Shown here: positions 45,176 to 57,640 of the stretch, piece after piece
Layout of the letters: each line of letters begins with the position of its first letter
How positions within the stretch are numbered: the stretch's first letter is position 1
Source of the DNA: Nigrospora sphaerica
Lineage: Eukaryota; Ascomycota; Sordariomycetes; Amphisphaeriales; Apiosporaceae
NCBI GenBank assembly: GCA_018287875.1
Contig: JAGVVL010000001.1
Span: forward strand, 9,052,001-9,116,000
DNA length: 64,000 bases
Direction: 5' to 3'
Position numbers and translations under genes: made by a program
The notes under the pieces: generated by a model
What the model was told of the DNA's origin: nothing
Databases searched by the model: none
The model's input: only the letters and a program-made list of their open reading frames with translations

Positions 45176-46262
45176 TCATCGAGGTCGCGAGGCGGAAGCC
45201 TGTTCCAAGGGGGTATCGTTACGATAACTCGCCTCGTCGAGCGCTCCGTATCCCGTGTTGCCGCCGACCGATTGGCGCTTCTTGGGGCCTTTTTTCCGGA
45301 AGAGGAAGGTGAGGGCGGAGCAGCAGCCGCCGCGCGAGTCGACGGGCAGGACGCGAAGGCGCAGGACGGTCCAGACGCAGGCGGCGAGGATGGCCATCTC
45401 GGGCAGGGCTGTCATGAGCAGGTAGAGGGTGGGGCTGCCGACGATGGCGTTGAAGACCTTGTCCGAGGTGATGACGAAGAGCAGGGCGTAGAGGAGGCGC
45501 ACGGCGAGCAGCGGCAGGCACACGAGCAGGCAGCGGAACTGGACTGCCTCTTCGGCGGGCACGAGCTGGCGGAGGCGCGGCCGGCCCAGGTAGGCGAAGA
45601 GGCCGGCGACATAGAGGTAGATGACGGCCGTCACGGCGATGCCGGTGCGGCTGAAGGGCGTCGGCGCCAGCGCGTCGTCGGTCTTGGACATGGTAACGAA
45701 GCCGGCGACGGACACGCCGATGCAGGCGTACGTGATAAGCGACGGGACAAGAAGGACGACGTCGCCCACGGCCTTGATGAAGTGGTTGCTTTTTGTTTTC
45801 GACGGAAGCGTCAGCGGGGGTGCGCCGGCGGAAGGGGCGTGCGTGGGTGGCCGCTGGGGGGAGAGGGAAGAAAGAAGGAGAAGAAAGGGGCTGGGAAAAA
45901 ATCACGAGTTCGCCAGACCATCAGACGAGGAGGCGAGAAGAATAGCGGTAGGCCAGGAGGGAGAAATAGTTAGGGGGGTCAACGTACAGCCTCTCAAGCA
46001 TTTCCAGGAGCAGAAAGATGAGGACCAGGATGCCAAAGGACTCGCACACCAACACGCCGGCCCAGAGACCGGGCGAGCTGTTGTTGACCGTGGCAAGCAT
46101 GCAGCTGCCGCCGATGAGGCGGAACAGCGACAGGAACGTGGTGCCAAACCAGCCGAGCCGGCCCGAGACGCGGAACCAGATGCCCAGCGGCAGGAAGACG
46201 GCGAAGACGATGACCTGCAGGATGGCAATGCCGTCACGGTACTCGACCACGCCGGCCGCCAT
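45176..46262 (-). CDS. Seven-TM fungal membrane protein (DUF7702-like)
   Basis: Exons 45988-46262 and 45176-45788 with a 199-nt intron (donor GTACGT, branch CCGCTGACGC, acceptor AAAAG); 295 residues. The ATG begins MAAGVVEYRDGIAILQVIVF, and the YRDGIA opening with a following hydrophobic helix is typical of the DUF7702 family. About seven hydrophobic segments follow. The conserved-looking FRLIGGSCMLATVNNSS lies after the second segment, and LGRPRLRQLVPAEEAVQFR in the middle. The C-terminal 60 residues are basic and probably cytosolic (FRKKGPKKRQ, ending in Ser/Arg-rich sequence). No enzymatic motif is visible. Function is unknown; a receptor-like role has not been shown for the family. The splice choice gives a continuous helix LERLNHFIKAVGDVVLL. 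Confidence 0.82.
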
Positions 46263-47947
46263 GGTGGGGGAAGGGGAAGGGGAGAGAGGGTTTCTTCTTC
46301 TTTCCGGTGGGTTGAGTTTACTCTCCGCTAAAGGTCGACGCTGCTGCTGTGCGATGAAGCCCAATAATAAGTAAAAGACAGACAGAGAACCCACGATTGG
46401 ACCGGGACAGGGTAGCTTTCTTTTCTTTCTTTCACTCCTTCCAGTTGGAGCGCCGCACCCCCGGCCGTTTGTAGGACGATATTGAGCACTGCAATGGAAA
46501 CCCGCTTGGATGGAGACGCAACTGAAATGAGCAGCGAAAATGAAGAGGACGATATGGAGAAAACGCCGAATGGGAAGTGCGATGGGGTTGCCGAACGACT
46601 CGTGGTATCCGCGTTAGGTAGTATTGACCCGTGGGCAAATCGGGGCGGCGGTACGAGCGCAGGTAATCGGGGGGGCAATGCGGGAGCCGAGGGGTTGTGT
46701 TGCTTGGGCGAGGTCGTCGTGAAAGCACAGGATGGCCTTGGGGGAGCAACGCCGACGAAAAGAAAGACAACCACGACCGATCGGCGCCGAACCGACGACG
46801 ACGATGACAAGGCACCGTCTCTCCTCCGTGTGCCGACTAACCGGTCCCAAGCGACCGTTTCCCGCGAAAAACCAACCAACAAGTTACCCATCTCCAGCCC
46901 TGCATCGGCGTCATGGGCCCCCCCAATCCCGGGGAACGCGGCCGCGTCACCCTTGGGCGTTGCCTGAGCCCAACGTTCCAGTGTCGCTGGTGCTGTGGCG
47001 CGCGCACGTGTGGGCGCTGATGTATTGGAGGCCTGTACCTCAGTAAAGCCGCCCTAGTCGTAGGGCTCGACTGCTGTGTCCCCGCCGCTGCTACTACGGC
47101 TGGGGTACTGTGTCCAGTGGAGGGTCCACGGGGGGGCGCCACTAAACAGGACCTGAAAGAGGGAGGGACAACCCCGCCATCGCACAGGGCCCGTCCGTCC
47201 AGCCCCGTGTCAGCGCCAAGAACCGCCCCAGCAGGGCTTCTCCTAGCGGGGCGTACGTGGCTGACACGAGTCAGCACCCACTGGCTGACCTGAAGGGTTT
47301 CCGAACAACGCGAAGCCCTGGGGGATGGGAATACGGTCGCGTCGAGATGAGCACTAGGAAGGTGAGATGGGAAGCTGGGACAGGTGGCCGTCATTGCAAC
47401 GGGGTCGGTAGTTGCTCGCATCCTCATCCGCGTGGAGCCTGCGATATGCCCGTCGGGCTTCAGCATCCCTCAGGCTGTCAGCCAGAAGGGCGCCGTCAGT
47501 CTGCGCGAGACGGATAGCCGTGCCGGTGGGCGTGACCGAAACAGTCCTGGGTAACGGCAGTGCTGTGAGGAAGCCAAGACGCCTCGTTCCTGTCGAACCA
47601 TATGGTTCGGTCAGTCGGGGGCTCACGAAAAGGCCACCACGCGCTGATATACCTGCACTGCGGTAGGGTCGCGGGAGACGGGGGGGGAGGAAAACGTGGC
47701 TATATACTCTTTCGCCGGTGCTCACAGATGGACCCCCTGCGACCCGACCCGGCATCCCGTCGAGATCTGGACTCACCGTCCCCCTCGTCGAGACCTTGAC
47801 CGACCGCTAAACCGACATTCGGGCCAATACCACCGCCCGTCACCTACTGTTCTTGCTTTCATCTTTCTCTCCGCCGTCTTTCCCGCCGTGTTAGGACTTG
47901 GTTGCCGTAGCTCGCCGAGGAAAACGAGGCACGCGCCCTCCGTCGCC
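46263..47947. other. 1.7 kb divergent intergenic region, no gene seen
   Basis: A plus-strand frame at 46482-46967 encodes a hydrophilic, low-complexity peptide without known domain and is probably spurious. A TATATA motif at about 47700, 250 bases before the P450 ATG, may belong to that gene's promoter. Confidence 0.45.
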
Positions 47948-49759
47948 ATGGACATCGTCTCGGTGCCCCTCCGGAACTTTGCCGTTTCGGCCGGCGTCGT
48001 CACCACGGCCTCGTTCTGGTCGGCCTACCGCTCTCCCGCCTTCCTCGTGGGCTTCACCTACTATGGCTGTGTGGCGCTGGTGTGGTTCGTACTGGTCGCC
48101 CTTTGGGCCTTTTGGCGCATCTTGATCAAGCCCAATTTCTTTTCCGATTTCCGACAGCTGCCGGAGCCCAAGGTAGGAATACCTTTACATTGCCGTCGAC
48201 CGCGGATACGTTCCCATGCTGACGAGCCCGGGGTACAGAAAGGCCGGAATTGGTGGAATGGCTACGTGCACGAAGCCTTCTTCGGTATGAAGGGCCTGGC
48301 CATTTCCCGGTGGTAGGTTCCCTTCCCGAGGACCGAGGTGAAAGAAGAGGCATGGAACTGACGTCGCAGGTCTCACGAACTCGATCACAAAGGCGCGTTC
48401 CGGTACCGCGGAATCCTCAACAGCGACCGGCTCATCTTCATGTCGGTCGAGGGCGTGTCCGAGATCCTCCAGCGGCACTATGACTTCATCCAGCCGGAGC
48501 AGGTCAAGATGTTCGCGGAGCCGGCCATCGGGCCGGGGCTCGTGCTCGTCAACGGCGAGGAACACCGCAAGCAGCGGCGCGAGCTGATGCCGTCCTTTTC
48601 GATGCGCAACATCCGCGAGCTGCACCCCATCTTCTGGGGCAAGGCCGTCGAGATGGCGCGCAAGTTCGACGCCCTCATCGCCGAGGCCGGCGCCGCGAGC
48701 GGCTTCTCGGCCCCCATCAAGATCGACCACTGGGTCGGGCTGAGCGCGCTCGACGTCATCTCCAAGGCGGCGCTGGGCGTCGACTTTGAGTCCATCGCCC
48801 ACCCCGAGTCGGAGCTCGTGTCGAGCTACCGGCGCGTCTTCGAGCCCACGACCTTTTGGGCCGTCGTCGGCTTCCTCAAGCTCGTCTTCCCCGCCCGCCT
48901 CGTCGAGAGCATTCCCGTGCGCGAGGGCCGCGACGCCCTCGCCGCCGTGCGCCTGCTCCGCGCCCGCTGCGCCCGGTCCGTGGCCGAGAAGAAGGCGCTG
49001 CTGGCCCGCGGCGCCCTCGACACCAACGACATCATCAGCCACCTCGTGCGCGACCGCCACGTGGCCGACGACGGCGACCTCGTGACCCACATGCTCATGA
49101 TGCTGGGCGCCGGCCACGAGACCGTCTCGGTCGGCCTCATCTGGTGCATGTACGAGTTCTGCCGGCGGCCCGAGTGGCAGCGCGCCGTGCGCGCCGAGGT
49201 GCGCGCCGCCATGCCGGGCCCCGACGCCGGCGACGTGCCCTCGCCCGACACCATCGACCCCGAGACGTGCCCGCTGCTCAACGCCTTCCTGCACGAGTGC
49301 CTGCGCTACTGGCCGCCCATCCCGCAGATCGTGCGCACCGCCGCCGTCGACACGGCCGTCGCCGGCGTGCCCGTGCCGCGCAACACCAAGCTGCAGCTCT
49401 CCATCGTCGGCTTCAACCGCGACGAGCAGAACTGGGGGCCCGACGCCGCCGTCTTCCGCCCCGAGCGCTGGCTGCGCGACGACGCCGCCACCGGCCGCCG
49501 CCTCTTCGAGCCCAAGGGCGGCGCCACCTCCAAGTACGCCTTCATGACCTTCATCCACGGCCCCCGTGACTGCCCCGGCCGCGTCTTCTCCCGCCACGAG
49601 ATGCTCGCCGCCCTCGCCTGCTGGGTTGGCCGCTTCGACTGGGTTCTCACCGACCAGGCCCAGATGGACGAGGCCAACGTCGCCGTCGCCGGCGGCAGCT
49701 TCTCCGCCAAGCCCGTCCACGGCATCTACATTCACGCGAGACGGGTCCCCGGCTGGTAG
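47948..49759 (+). CDS. Cytochrome P450, probable polyketide tailoring enzyme
   Basis: Exons 47948-48172, 48239-48312 and 48370-49759; 562 residues. The introns are 66 and 57 nt; the first has a GCTGACG branch site. A long N-terminal hydrophobic segment (GFTYYGCVALVWFVLVALWA) anchors it in the ER. Core motifs are I-helix MMLGAGHETVSVGLIW, K-helix HECLRYWPP, RPERWL and the heme loop FIHGPRDCPGRVF with Cys501. These are intact, so it should be an active monooxygenase. It points toward the PKS gene and the two 3' ends are 0.7 kb apart, a common layout in fungal metabolite clusters. A role in oxidising the polyketide is inferred from that position only. The family name cannot be given with confidence. 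Confidence 0.9.
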
Positions 49760-50441
49760 GCGGGCACGGCGGGGGGGGGGGGGGGGGTGGGGTTGGGTTA
49801 GTAAGGGACGTGTACGGGGCTGTCGGGGGAGGGACGTGGAGTTGCGCGGTTTCGGGACCTTTCTTTTGCGTCGTTTCGGGACCTAGGAAAGGGCAGGACG
49901 TGTAGAATCATCATGGGGAAGAAGGACTCGACCGAACGGCCAGGGCGGGCTTGGTTTCGCCGAATCAAGGGCGTGGTTATTAGCCCTCGTGAAATGCGAA
50001 TGTATTTGAGCACATAATTTGTAACAAGAGCATTCAGTCTTCGATGCATGGTCCGTCAAGTCGATTGTCGTTGCGTGCTTGGGTACACACCTACTCAGCG
50101 TCGAGCCACAGGTATGGGCCCCTAAATGCGGGACCCAAAGCGGGGTGTTCCTTCCTCGTTCTAGGGTGCTCGTATGATGTTTCCCAAATAAAAACCCTCG
50201 TCACGAAGCACCACAAAGTAAACACGCCGAGATACAGCAGCGCCATGACGAAAGATTAATACAACATCTCTCCCAAGATACTGCATATAATTGATTAGAC
50301 ATGTACGTAAGCACACACTCTTTACTAGACGAAAAACACCAAACCTTCCGTGTTCCCTGCGCCGGTACCAAAATACGATTCCCTCGCCACGCCTATTGCG
50401 CCCATTCCCCATTTAACCCCACCCCGCCCTCTTCCCGCTTC
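49760..50441. other. Convergent intergenic region between P450 and PKS
   Basis: Holds a run of 17 G (49771-49787) just after the P450 stop, and the 3' ends of both genes. No gene seen. Confidence 0.55.
49771..49787 (+). repeat. Poly-G run of 17
   Basis: Seventeen consecutive G, continuing as GT-rich sequence; could form a G-quadruplex or be an assembly-prone homopolymer. Located 12 bases after the P450 stop codon. Confidence 0.85.
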
Positions 50442-53400
50442 TCACAGGCTCGCGGCGACCTTGGCCGCCATCTTCTCAGCCAGGGCGCTGAGGCTCCGGC
50501 TTTGCGTGACGTCGAAGATGGTGGCGCTTGGCACGACGGCGGCCGCCAGCCAGTTGCGCAGCTCGACGGCGACGAGAGAGTCGACGCCGAGCGCCGCCAG
50601 CGGCTGGTCCGCGTCGACCGCCTCGGGCGCCAGCACGAACATGTCGGCCAGCCGCCGCCGCAGCGCCGCCGCCAGCAGCTCGAGCCGCGCCGCCTCCGTC
50701 GTCTCCGGCGCCCGCAACCTCTCGCCCAGCGACGCCGCGTCGCCGGCGCCGGCGCCCCCCGCCGTCGTCGGGGGACCGCCGCCGTCGCCCTGGCGCCGCC
50801 GTGGCACCGCCGCGAACCGCCGCTCTCGGCGCCACGCGGCCGTCCGCGCCTGCTCCTCGTCGCTCCCCGTCCACGGCGCGACGCCGGCCAGCACCTCACC
50901 GGCGCGCGGCTGCCGGATGCCCAGCTCGACGAAGCGCAGCACCTCGGCCACGTCGTGGACGCGCCAGCCGGCCCGGGCGGCGCGGTCGGCGACACCGGCG
51001 GTGCGCGCCACGTAGCCGGCGCCCAGCACGGCGCCGAGCGTGACGGACACGGCGGGGCGGCCGCGGGCGGTGCGGTGGCGCGCCAGCGCGTCCTGAAACG
51101 TCGAGGCCGCCGTGTAGTTGGCCTGGCCGTGGGAGCCGACCAGGCCGGTCACGGACGAGAGGGTGACGAAGAAGTCGAGGCCATCGTCGGCGCCGCCCTC
51201 TTCCCCCCAGGCCGCTGCGAGGTGGCGCGTGCCCGCGTACTTGGCCGCCAGCGGTGTTTGCCACTGCGCCCACGTCATGTCGGCCCAGGCGGCATCGGCG
51301 AGGGCGAGTGCGGCGTGCACGACGCCGCGGATCGGCACGAGGCGACGAACCAGCGTCAGGAACCGCGCCACGTCGGCGCCGTCCGCCACGTCGCACGCGT
51401 ACGGGATCAGCCGGGCCCCGCGTGTCGCCAGCTCGGCCTCGAGCGCCCGCGTATCCTCGGCCGTGGCTCCCCGGCGTGACACCGCGATGACGGTTTTGGC
51501 GCCCTCCCGCGCGAGCCAGCGTACTACTTCGCGCCCGACACCCATCAAGCCGCCGACGACGAGATACGCCGCGCTCGGGTCGAGGCCGAGATCGGGAGTG
51601 GTGAGGGTGGCCTGTTGATCTGTCAGTGTGCTGCATAGTGGGTGAAAGGAGGGAGGAGAGGTTCGACATACCGACGGCTCCCCAAGTTCATCATGGCCGC
51701 GCGCCATCTGCGCCACATGTTCATGCTGCGCTGTATGCCGGCGCAGGCGCGGAACGAGAACCTCGCCCTTCCGGACGGCCAGCTCGTACTCGGGCACGTT
51801 GCCGGCGTCCATGGCCCGCAGCACGCCGCAAATGGCCTGGACCGAGTTGGCGTCCCACGTGTCACGCTCGGGGTCTAGGTCCAGGGAGACGTACTTCTCG
51901 CTGCCCTGCTCGAGGCGGAGCGTGCGTAGCAGGCCCGTGTGCAGGCCCCCCTCGGGGCACGGCGTGTCCACGGTGGTGCCGCGCGAGACCCAGAGGACTT
52001 TGCCGGCGGCGAGCGTGAGGGCCTTGAGATTGTCGAATTGGTCCGCCGTGAGGGTCGAAAGTGTGGCTTCGCCCGTCGCTAGGACCACTACGGTGGACAG
52101 GTCGGGTGATGGGGGGCTTCCCGCCTCAATGTGGCAGAGCTCGGCACCCGTGGAGCTTTCGAGGGTGGCCCGGAAACTTTCGAAGCTCTGTGCCGGCACT
52201 TCAGCCACGAGAGGAAATTGCGTCAACCCCACTGTTTTCCTCGGCCTGAGCGAGGGTGCCACCGGCTCCTCAACCGCCGTGGCGATCATGACGGAGTAGT
52301 TGGACGCCTCGGCGGGCCCCGCGTCGCCGAGCGCGACGTCGAGGCCGCCGAAGCCGGCGGCGGCGAGATGGCGGCCCCAGGCCGGGGCGCTCAGAAGGGG
52401 CGAGGTGGCGCGTTCGGGCTCTTCGCTCAGCCACCAGCCGGGGAAGAGGCCAAAGGTGAGGCTCTGGTCGGCGTGCGGCGTCGTCGTCTCGAGCAGGACG
52501 AGCTTGCCGCCGGGCCGGAGGAGCTCGCGCGCGTGCCGCAGCGTCCGTGTCAGGCTCTTGGTCGCGTGCAGGCAGTTGCACGAAAGCACGAGGTCATACG
52601 TGCCGGCGGCGAAGCCCTGCGCCGCCGGGTCGCGCTCGATGTCGAGCTTCCGGAAGCCCAGCCGTCCGGCGTGGGCCGCGAAACGCCGGCCCGCCGCCTC
52701 GAAGAAGCCCGCCGACACGTCGGTGAAGTCGTAGCGGCCCGGCGCCTCATCCGCGTCCGTCGCCGCCGTGGCCGCTGCCGTCGTCAGCCCGAGCAGCGCC
52801 GCCTCGGTGCACGAGCCGGTGCCGGCGCCGATCTCGAGGACGCGGGCGCCGGGGTGGGCATGCGCAAACAGGCGCACGTACTTTTCGACGTGGCCCAGGC
52901 AGCGCGTGAGCTTGATCATGTGGGCGTAGTACTCGGACAGGAAGCCGTCGCGCGCCATCACCTGGAGCGGGTCGGCCTCGCCGCGCAAGAAGGCCGGCAG
53001 GTGCCGGTCCACGAGGGCCAGCATGCGCCCGTTGACGCTCGAAGACGCCACGCGCGCGTACAGCGCCTGTTTCGCCTCTTCTTCGACCACGGCGTTCGCC
53101 GCGTAAAAGGCCGAGTCCTGCTCGCGCATCCAGGCCACGTACTTGCGGTGGTGCCACGCCAGCTGGGCCTCGGCCTCGGGCGTAAGTCGCACCAGGTGGT
53201 CGTGGATCACGTTGTATGTCGCCTGGAGCAGTTCGTGGAACGTCTCGCTCTCCTCCGCCGGCGGCGGCTCCGTGATGCGCGACTGGAGGTCCGCGGGCGT
53301 CAGGAACTCGAGGCTCGGCTCCCAAACGGTTTGGAGTAGCATCAGCTCCTCGCCGGGACCGGGTGCGGCGGCATCAGCGATGGAAACCATGGAAAGCCCG

Positions 53401-56400
53401 TCAATCTGAACCAGAGGCGTGCGGCTGGGGTCGTTGCGATCGAAGACAGATACGTTTACTTCGAACCCGCCTCGGCTCTCGTGGACCGTATTGACGGCGA
53501 GCCCGAGCTCGGCGCCGGCCACCGAGGGGAGATGGGGGCTGACAAACAGGCTCTTAATGGTGCGCGGGACCGAAAGGCCCATGGAGCGCCGCATTGTTTC
53601 GGAGAGCGCACCCCACGCTGCGTGGATGCAAGTGTCGAGCGTCGTGGGGTGAACCACGCAGTCCGACGGAGACGGCGACGGCGTCATCGCGCGCGTGTCG
53701 GGAATGGTAATCGTCATCTCAGCCGAGCCGCCTCCGGCCGACAGTCGCGTCACGTTCCGGAACGAGGGGCCGAGGCTGGGCCCCGTCCGCTCCACGAATT
53801 TGTAGAAACGTCCGACGTCCATGGGCAAGAGGGCGAGACTGTCCCGTACGGGTGTCGCCGCGGGCTGCCCAACAGCTTGTGCCACCCTGCCGTGGCAGTG
53901 GTGCGTCCAGTCGCTGCTCCCCGCCTTGCGGCTGTAGAAGGCGAACTCTTTCTCCGCCGCGGCATCGCCGCTCGGGTTGGAGCCAAGGGGGCTTCGCACG
54001 ATGAGCTGAATCTCGACGGGTTCTTGCGTCTTGGGGAGAACGACGGCGGTGGCGAGGTCGACACCGCGGAGCTCGTAGGCGTGGCCGCTCGCTGCGCCGT
54101 CGAGCTGCCGCATGGCCTCGGTGACCATGACGACGAGACCGGCGGCCGGGAAGAGAATCTCGGACAGCACGACGTGGTGCTGGGCCCAGGGCAGGTCGGC
54201 CAGCCGCAGCGTGTTGCGCCAGACAGCCGTGTCCGGGTTGAGGCCCTCGACGCGCGACCCCAGGATGTCGTGATGCGCGTGCGCGCGCTGAAGGTAGTCT
54301 TGGGCGACGCCCGGCACGTCCCAGTAGCGCGCCGCGTGGTTCCACGGGTACACGGGCAGGTCGGCGATGACGGCTAAGCGGTCGCGTCCGCCGTCCGGGT
54401 TGTTGACCTTGGCCAAGTCGACTCGCTGGCCGCGGCTGCAAACGAAGGCGACGAGGTCCTGCGTCGTGCTGACGGCGTCATCGCCGCGTCGGAGGCAGCT
54501 GGTCACGTGGGCTTTGAGCCCCGGCTGGCCCATGTCGTCGAGGATTTGCCGAATGGGACCTTGTAGTGTCCCATGCGGTCCGATCTCGATGAGGAGGTCG
54601 ACTTGGGGGACCGGACGACTGTCCGCCTGGTCGGCCCCTAGGATCATGGCGCGAAGGCAGTCGTCGAACTGAACCGGTTGCGTCATGTTGCGGACCCAGT
54701 GGCCGGGGTCGCGGACGAGGCTGGCGTCACGGACGAGGCCACCCGTGACAGGAGACGAGAACGTGGCAGTGAAGTCTCCGGGCCCCTGGATATGGGCGCA
54801 CAGTCCCGTGAGGTAGTCGGACGCCAGGGCATCCATCTCGGCCGAGTGGTAAGCCGCGGGCACCCGCAGGCGGCGCACAAAGGCATTGTCCGCGCGCGCG
54901 AGGGCCTCGATCTTCTCGAGGGCGGCGCCGTCGCCCGAGAGGGTGACGCTGGACGGGCTGTTGACGCAGGCGACGACTGCCGTAGGTCCGGTGCCTGCGG
55001 CCGCCATGTACTCGGCCGCCTTCTTCTGGCTCACGGCCACGGCCGTCATGGCGCCGCGCGCCCGCCCCGCCTGCACGAAGTCGTGCGTTAACCGACCGCG
55101 GATGTACGCAACGGCAATGGCCTCTTCAAAGCTCAGCGCCCCCGCCGCGAACGCCGCCGCGATTTCGCCGCTCGAGTGACCCGTTGTAGCGCTGGGTTGG
55201 ATTCCCCACGCGCCCAGGAGGCGTACGAGCGCCAGCTGGAGTATCACTGTCACGGGAAAGCTCAGATACGGCAAGTCCAGTCGGCTATCCTCCTGGGAGC
55301 GGTTGAGTTCCTCTGTTCACGTCAGAATCAGCCAGTGTTCTTTCTGAAGAGTAGAGGAAAGAAGTGAGGGAAGAGAGGAAGAGACACGTACCCAGGAGAT
55401 CCCAATTCGCCCCGAGCTTACGCAAGCAGGCGGCGGCATTTCGCATCGCATCGGCAAATAAGGGGTACGCGACGAGCTCGCGGCCCATGGCGTGCCACTG
55501 GGCGCCCTGACCCGTGAAGACGAAGCCCAGCCGCGGCGCCGCCGACGGGACGTTCCGGGGTTTCAGCGAGCCATCGGTGAGCAAGCGGAGGAGCTCTGTC
55601 TGCGTGGCGGCGCTGCCGGCCACGCGCCAGCCAAAGTGCGTCCGTCGCTCATTGAGCGTGTACGCCAGGTCAGGCAGGCTCACGGAGCGCCGGCTGGGCG
55701 TGTCGAGATAATTAGCAAGCCGATGCACTGTCACCTGCAGGCTGGGCTCGTCGCGCGCGCTGAGGACGAAGACCTGGCGTCGACACGGCGGTGATAGGGC
55801 CGACGGAAAGCCGCTGGCCTCTTCGCCATGGTGCCCTGGCGGCGGTGTGCCCGGCGTGGCATGCATTATGGGCGATGCGCCGCAGTCGGTCCATGGCGAG
55901 TACAAGGCGCCTTCGCTGGAGCTGCGCCTACTCGAGACCTCGGCCACATCGTAGCTTTGGACGAGGTAGCGCGCGTCCTCGATAATGACGTGTGTGTTGG
56001 CGCCGCCCGCACCAAAGTTGCTGATGGACGCCCGGCGCAGCCGTCCCTCGGGCCAGGACATCAGCTCCGTGGGAACCTGGGGGCAAAACATTAGCCTGAA
56101 GCTCCCCCCTACCACTTATGCAGCTACCAGACGGGGCAGGCTAGAATCGCGCACCTTGATGTTTAGGCCGGCAAAGTCTATGCCGGGGTTCTCCTGTGTG
56201 AAAAGCGCCTGGGGCGGAATTTGGTCGTGCTGCAGCATCATGGCGACCTTGATAACGGCAGCGAGGCCGCTGGTGGATTCGGTGTGGCCAAAATTGGCCT
56301 TGACGGAGCCGACGTATAGGGGGTTTTCGGAATCTTGGGGGCCGCGGCCGAGCACGCCGCCCAGCGCGCGCAGCTCGACGCCGTCGCCGGCCCGGGTGCC

Positions 56401-57640
56401 GGTGCCGTGGGCCTCGACGTAGGCCGTGTCGCGCGGGTCGAGGCCGGCGCGGGCGTAGCAGCCGCGGATCAGCATCTCCTGCGCCTCCTGGGAAGGCGTC
56501 GTGATGGTCGCCGTTTTGCCGTCCTGGTTCATGCCCGTCTCGCGGATCACGGCCCGTACCGGGTCGCCGTCGCGCAGCGCCGCCGCCAGCGGCTTCAGCA
56601 CCACCGACGCGATGCCCTCGCCGCGCCCGTAGCCCTCGGCGGCGGCATCGAACCCGTACGACTTGCCGCTCTTTCCAGTCAGGCTGTGGCGAGGAGAGAA
56701 AATAGTGAGTCGGCAAGATACAAAAATGGAGCAAGGGATTGGGAGACGGAATCCTGGTCAAGGCTTACCCGAGGTTCGACAGACTCATCGAGGAGCCGGG
56801 ATGCAATATAAGGTTGGCGCCTCCGACGACCGCCATCGATGACTCGCCCGCCCGCAGACTCTGACAGGCTAGATGCAGTGCCGCCAGCGTCGTAGAGCAA
56901 GCCGTGTCGACGCTGACGCTGGGACCCCGCAGGTCAAAGAAGTGCGAGAGTCGATTGGCCGTAAAGGCGGCCGCGTTGCCCGTCACATGGTAGCGCGGCA
57001 GGTTATCGGGGTCGCGCATCAGCAGATCGTGGTAGTCGCGAAACATGGACCCAGCAAACACGGCCGTCTCCGAGCCCGCGATCTGATCCAGCGTCAAGCC
57101 GGCTTTTGGGAACGTCAGTGCCTCGGTACTCAGGAAGAGGTGGGAGGGGAGCAACTGCCGCAGCAGGGCCGTTGTCGGGGGATGATGTTCATACCCGTCT
57201 GGAAGGCCTCGAATGTGGTCTCGAGGAGGAGTCGGACCTGGGGGTCCATGGCCTTTTCACATTTCAGTCTCTATTTTCCACGTCGTGTTGAAACGGGCGT
57301 CTGACCTTGGACATGTCGGCCGTGAAGTTGAAGAACGAGGCGTCCCATCGGGCGGGGTCCTCGGTGAGGAAATGCCCCCCTGCGCTGTGAAACTGCCGAC
57401 GGTCAGTCCGACAAGCTTCGTCGAAACGTACGGTTCCCGGCACGGGCTGCTTACACTACCGAGATGCTCTGGCTGAGGATGGGTGAAGGCCTGCTCGTTC
57501 AGACGCTCCCTCGGCCACCCGGACCAGGTATTTCGGGCGGCAGCGCAGACCTCCCACAGCTTTTCCGGCGTGTCTGCCTGGCCGGGGAAGCGGCATCCCA
57601 TGCCAATGATGGCGATGGGGGTGGTCTGGGGTTGCCTCAT
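50442..57640 (-). CDS. Reducing type I polyketide synthase, KS-AT-DH-CMeT-KR-ACP (no ER)
   Basis: Eight exons: 57455-57640, 57306-57392, 57195-57252, 56769-57102, 56155-56683, 55392-56076, 51672-55312 and 50442-51611; 2,229 residues, every junction in frame. KS: Cys179 in SVDTACSTT, His314 in EAHGTGT and His355 in KANFGH. AT: Ser673 in TTGHSSGEI after FVFTGQGAQWHAMG. DH: His1006 in WAQHHVVLSEILFP and Asp1186 in HPTTLDTCIH; the usual Gly of HxxxGxxxxP is Ser. C-methyltransferase: VLEIGAGTGSC at about residue 1450. KR: LVVGGLMGVG at about 1860 with Ser/Tyr in LSSVTG and ANYTAAS. ACP: Ser2185 in LGVDSLVAVE. No enoylreductase motif was found between the methyltransferase and KR, so double bonds would remain unless a separate ER acts in trans. 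No release domain follows the ACP. The product is unknown. Confidence 0.95.
51612..51671 (-). other. In-frame 60-nt intron in the PKS before the KR domain
   Basis: The donor GTATGT, the CACTGACAG branch site and the CAG acceptor are clear. The length is a multiple of three and contains no stop, so retention would insert 20 residues between the structural part and the KR domain rather than break the protein. Confidence 0.75.

Noticed and set aside
46482..46967. Plus-strand hydrophilic ORF of 161 codons upstream of the DUF7702-like gene
   Set aside because: Low complexity, no family resemblance, and it lies where the neighbouring gene's 5' leader is expected. Could be real but is not supported.
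48185..49735. Minus-strand ORF of 516 codons opposite the second P450
   Set aside because: Gly/Val/His-rich shadow of the P450 exon with no motif.
51700..52950. Possible enoylreductase domain in the PKS
   Set aside because: The segment between methyltransferase and KR lacks the Gly-rich NADPH motif of ER domains and is too short; it reads as the structural part of the KR.
57257..57480. Alternative PKS exon 1 reading through into the 57400 region
   Set aside because: The unspliced frame loses the KS stretch; splicing 57455 to 57392 restores the expected GSFHSAGGHFLTED.
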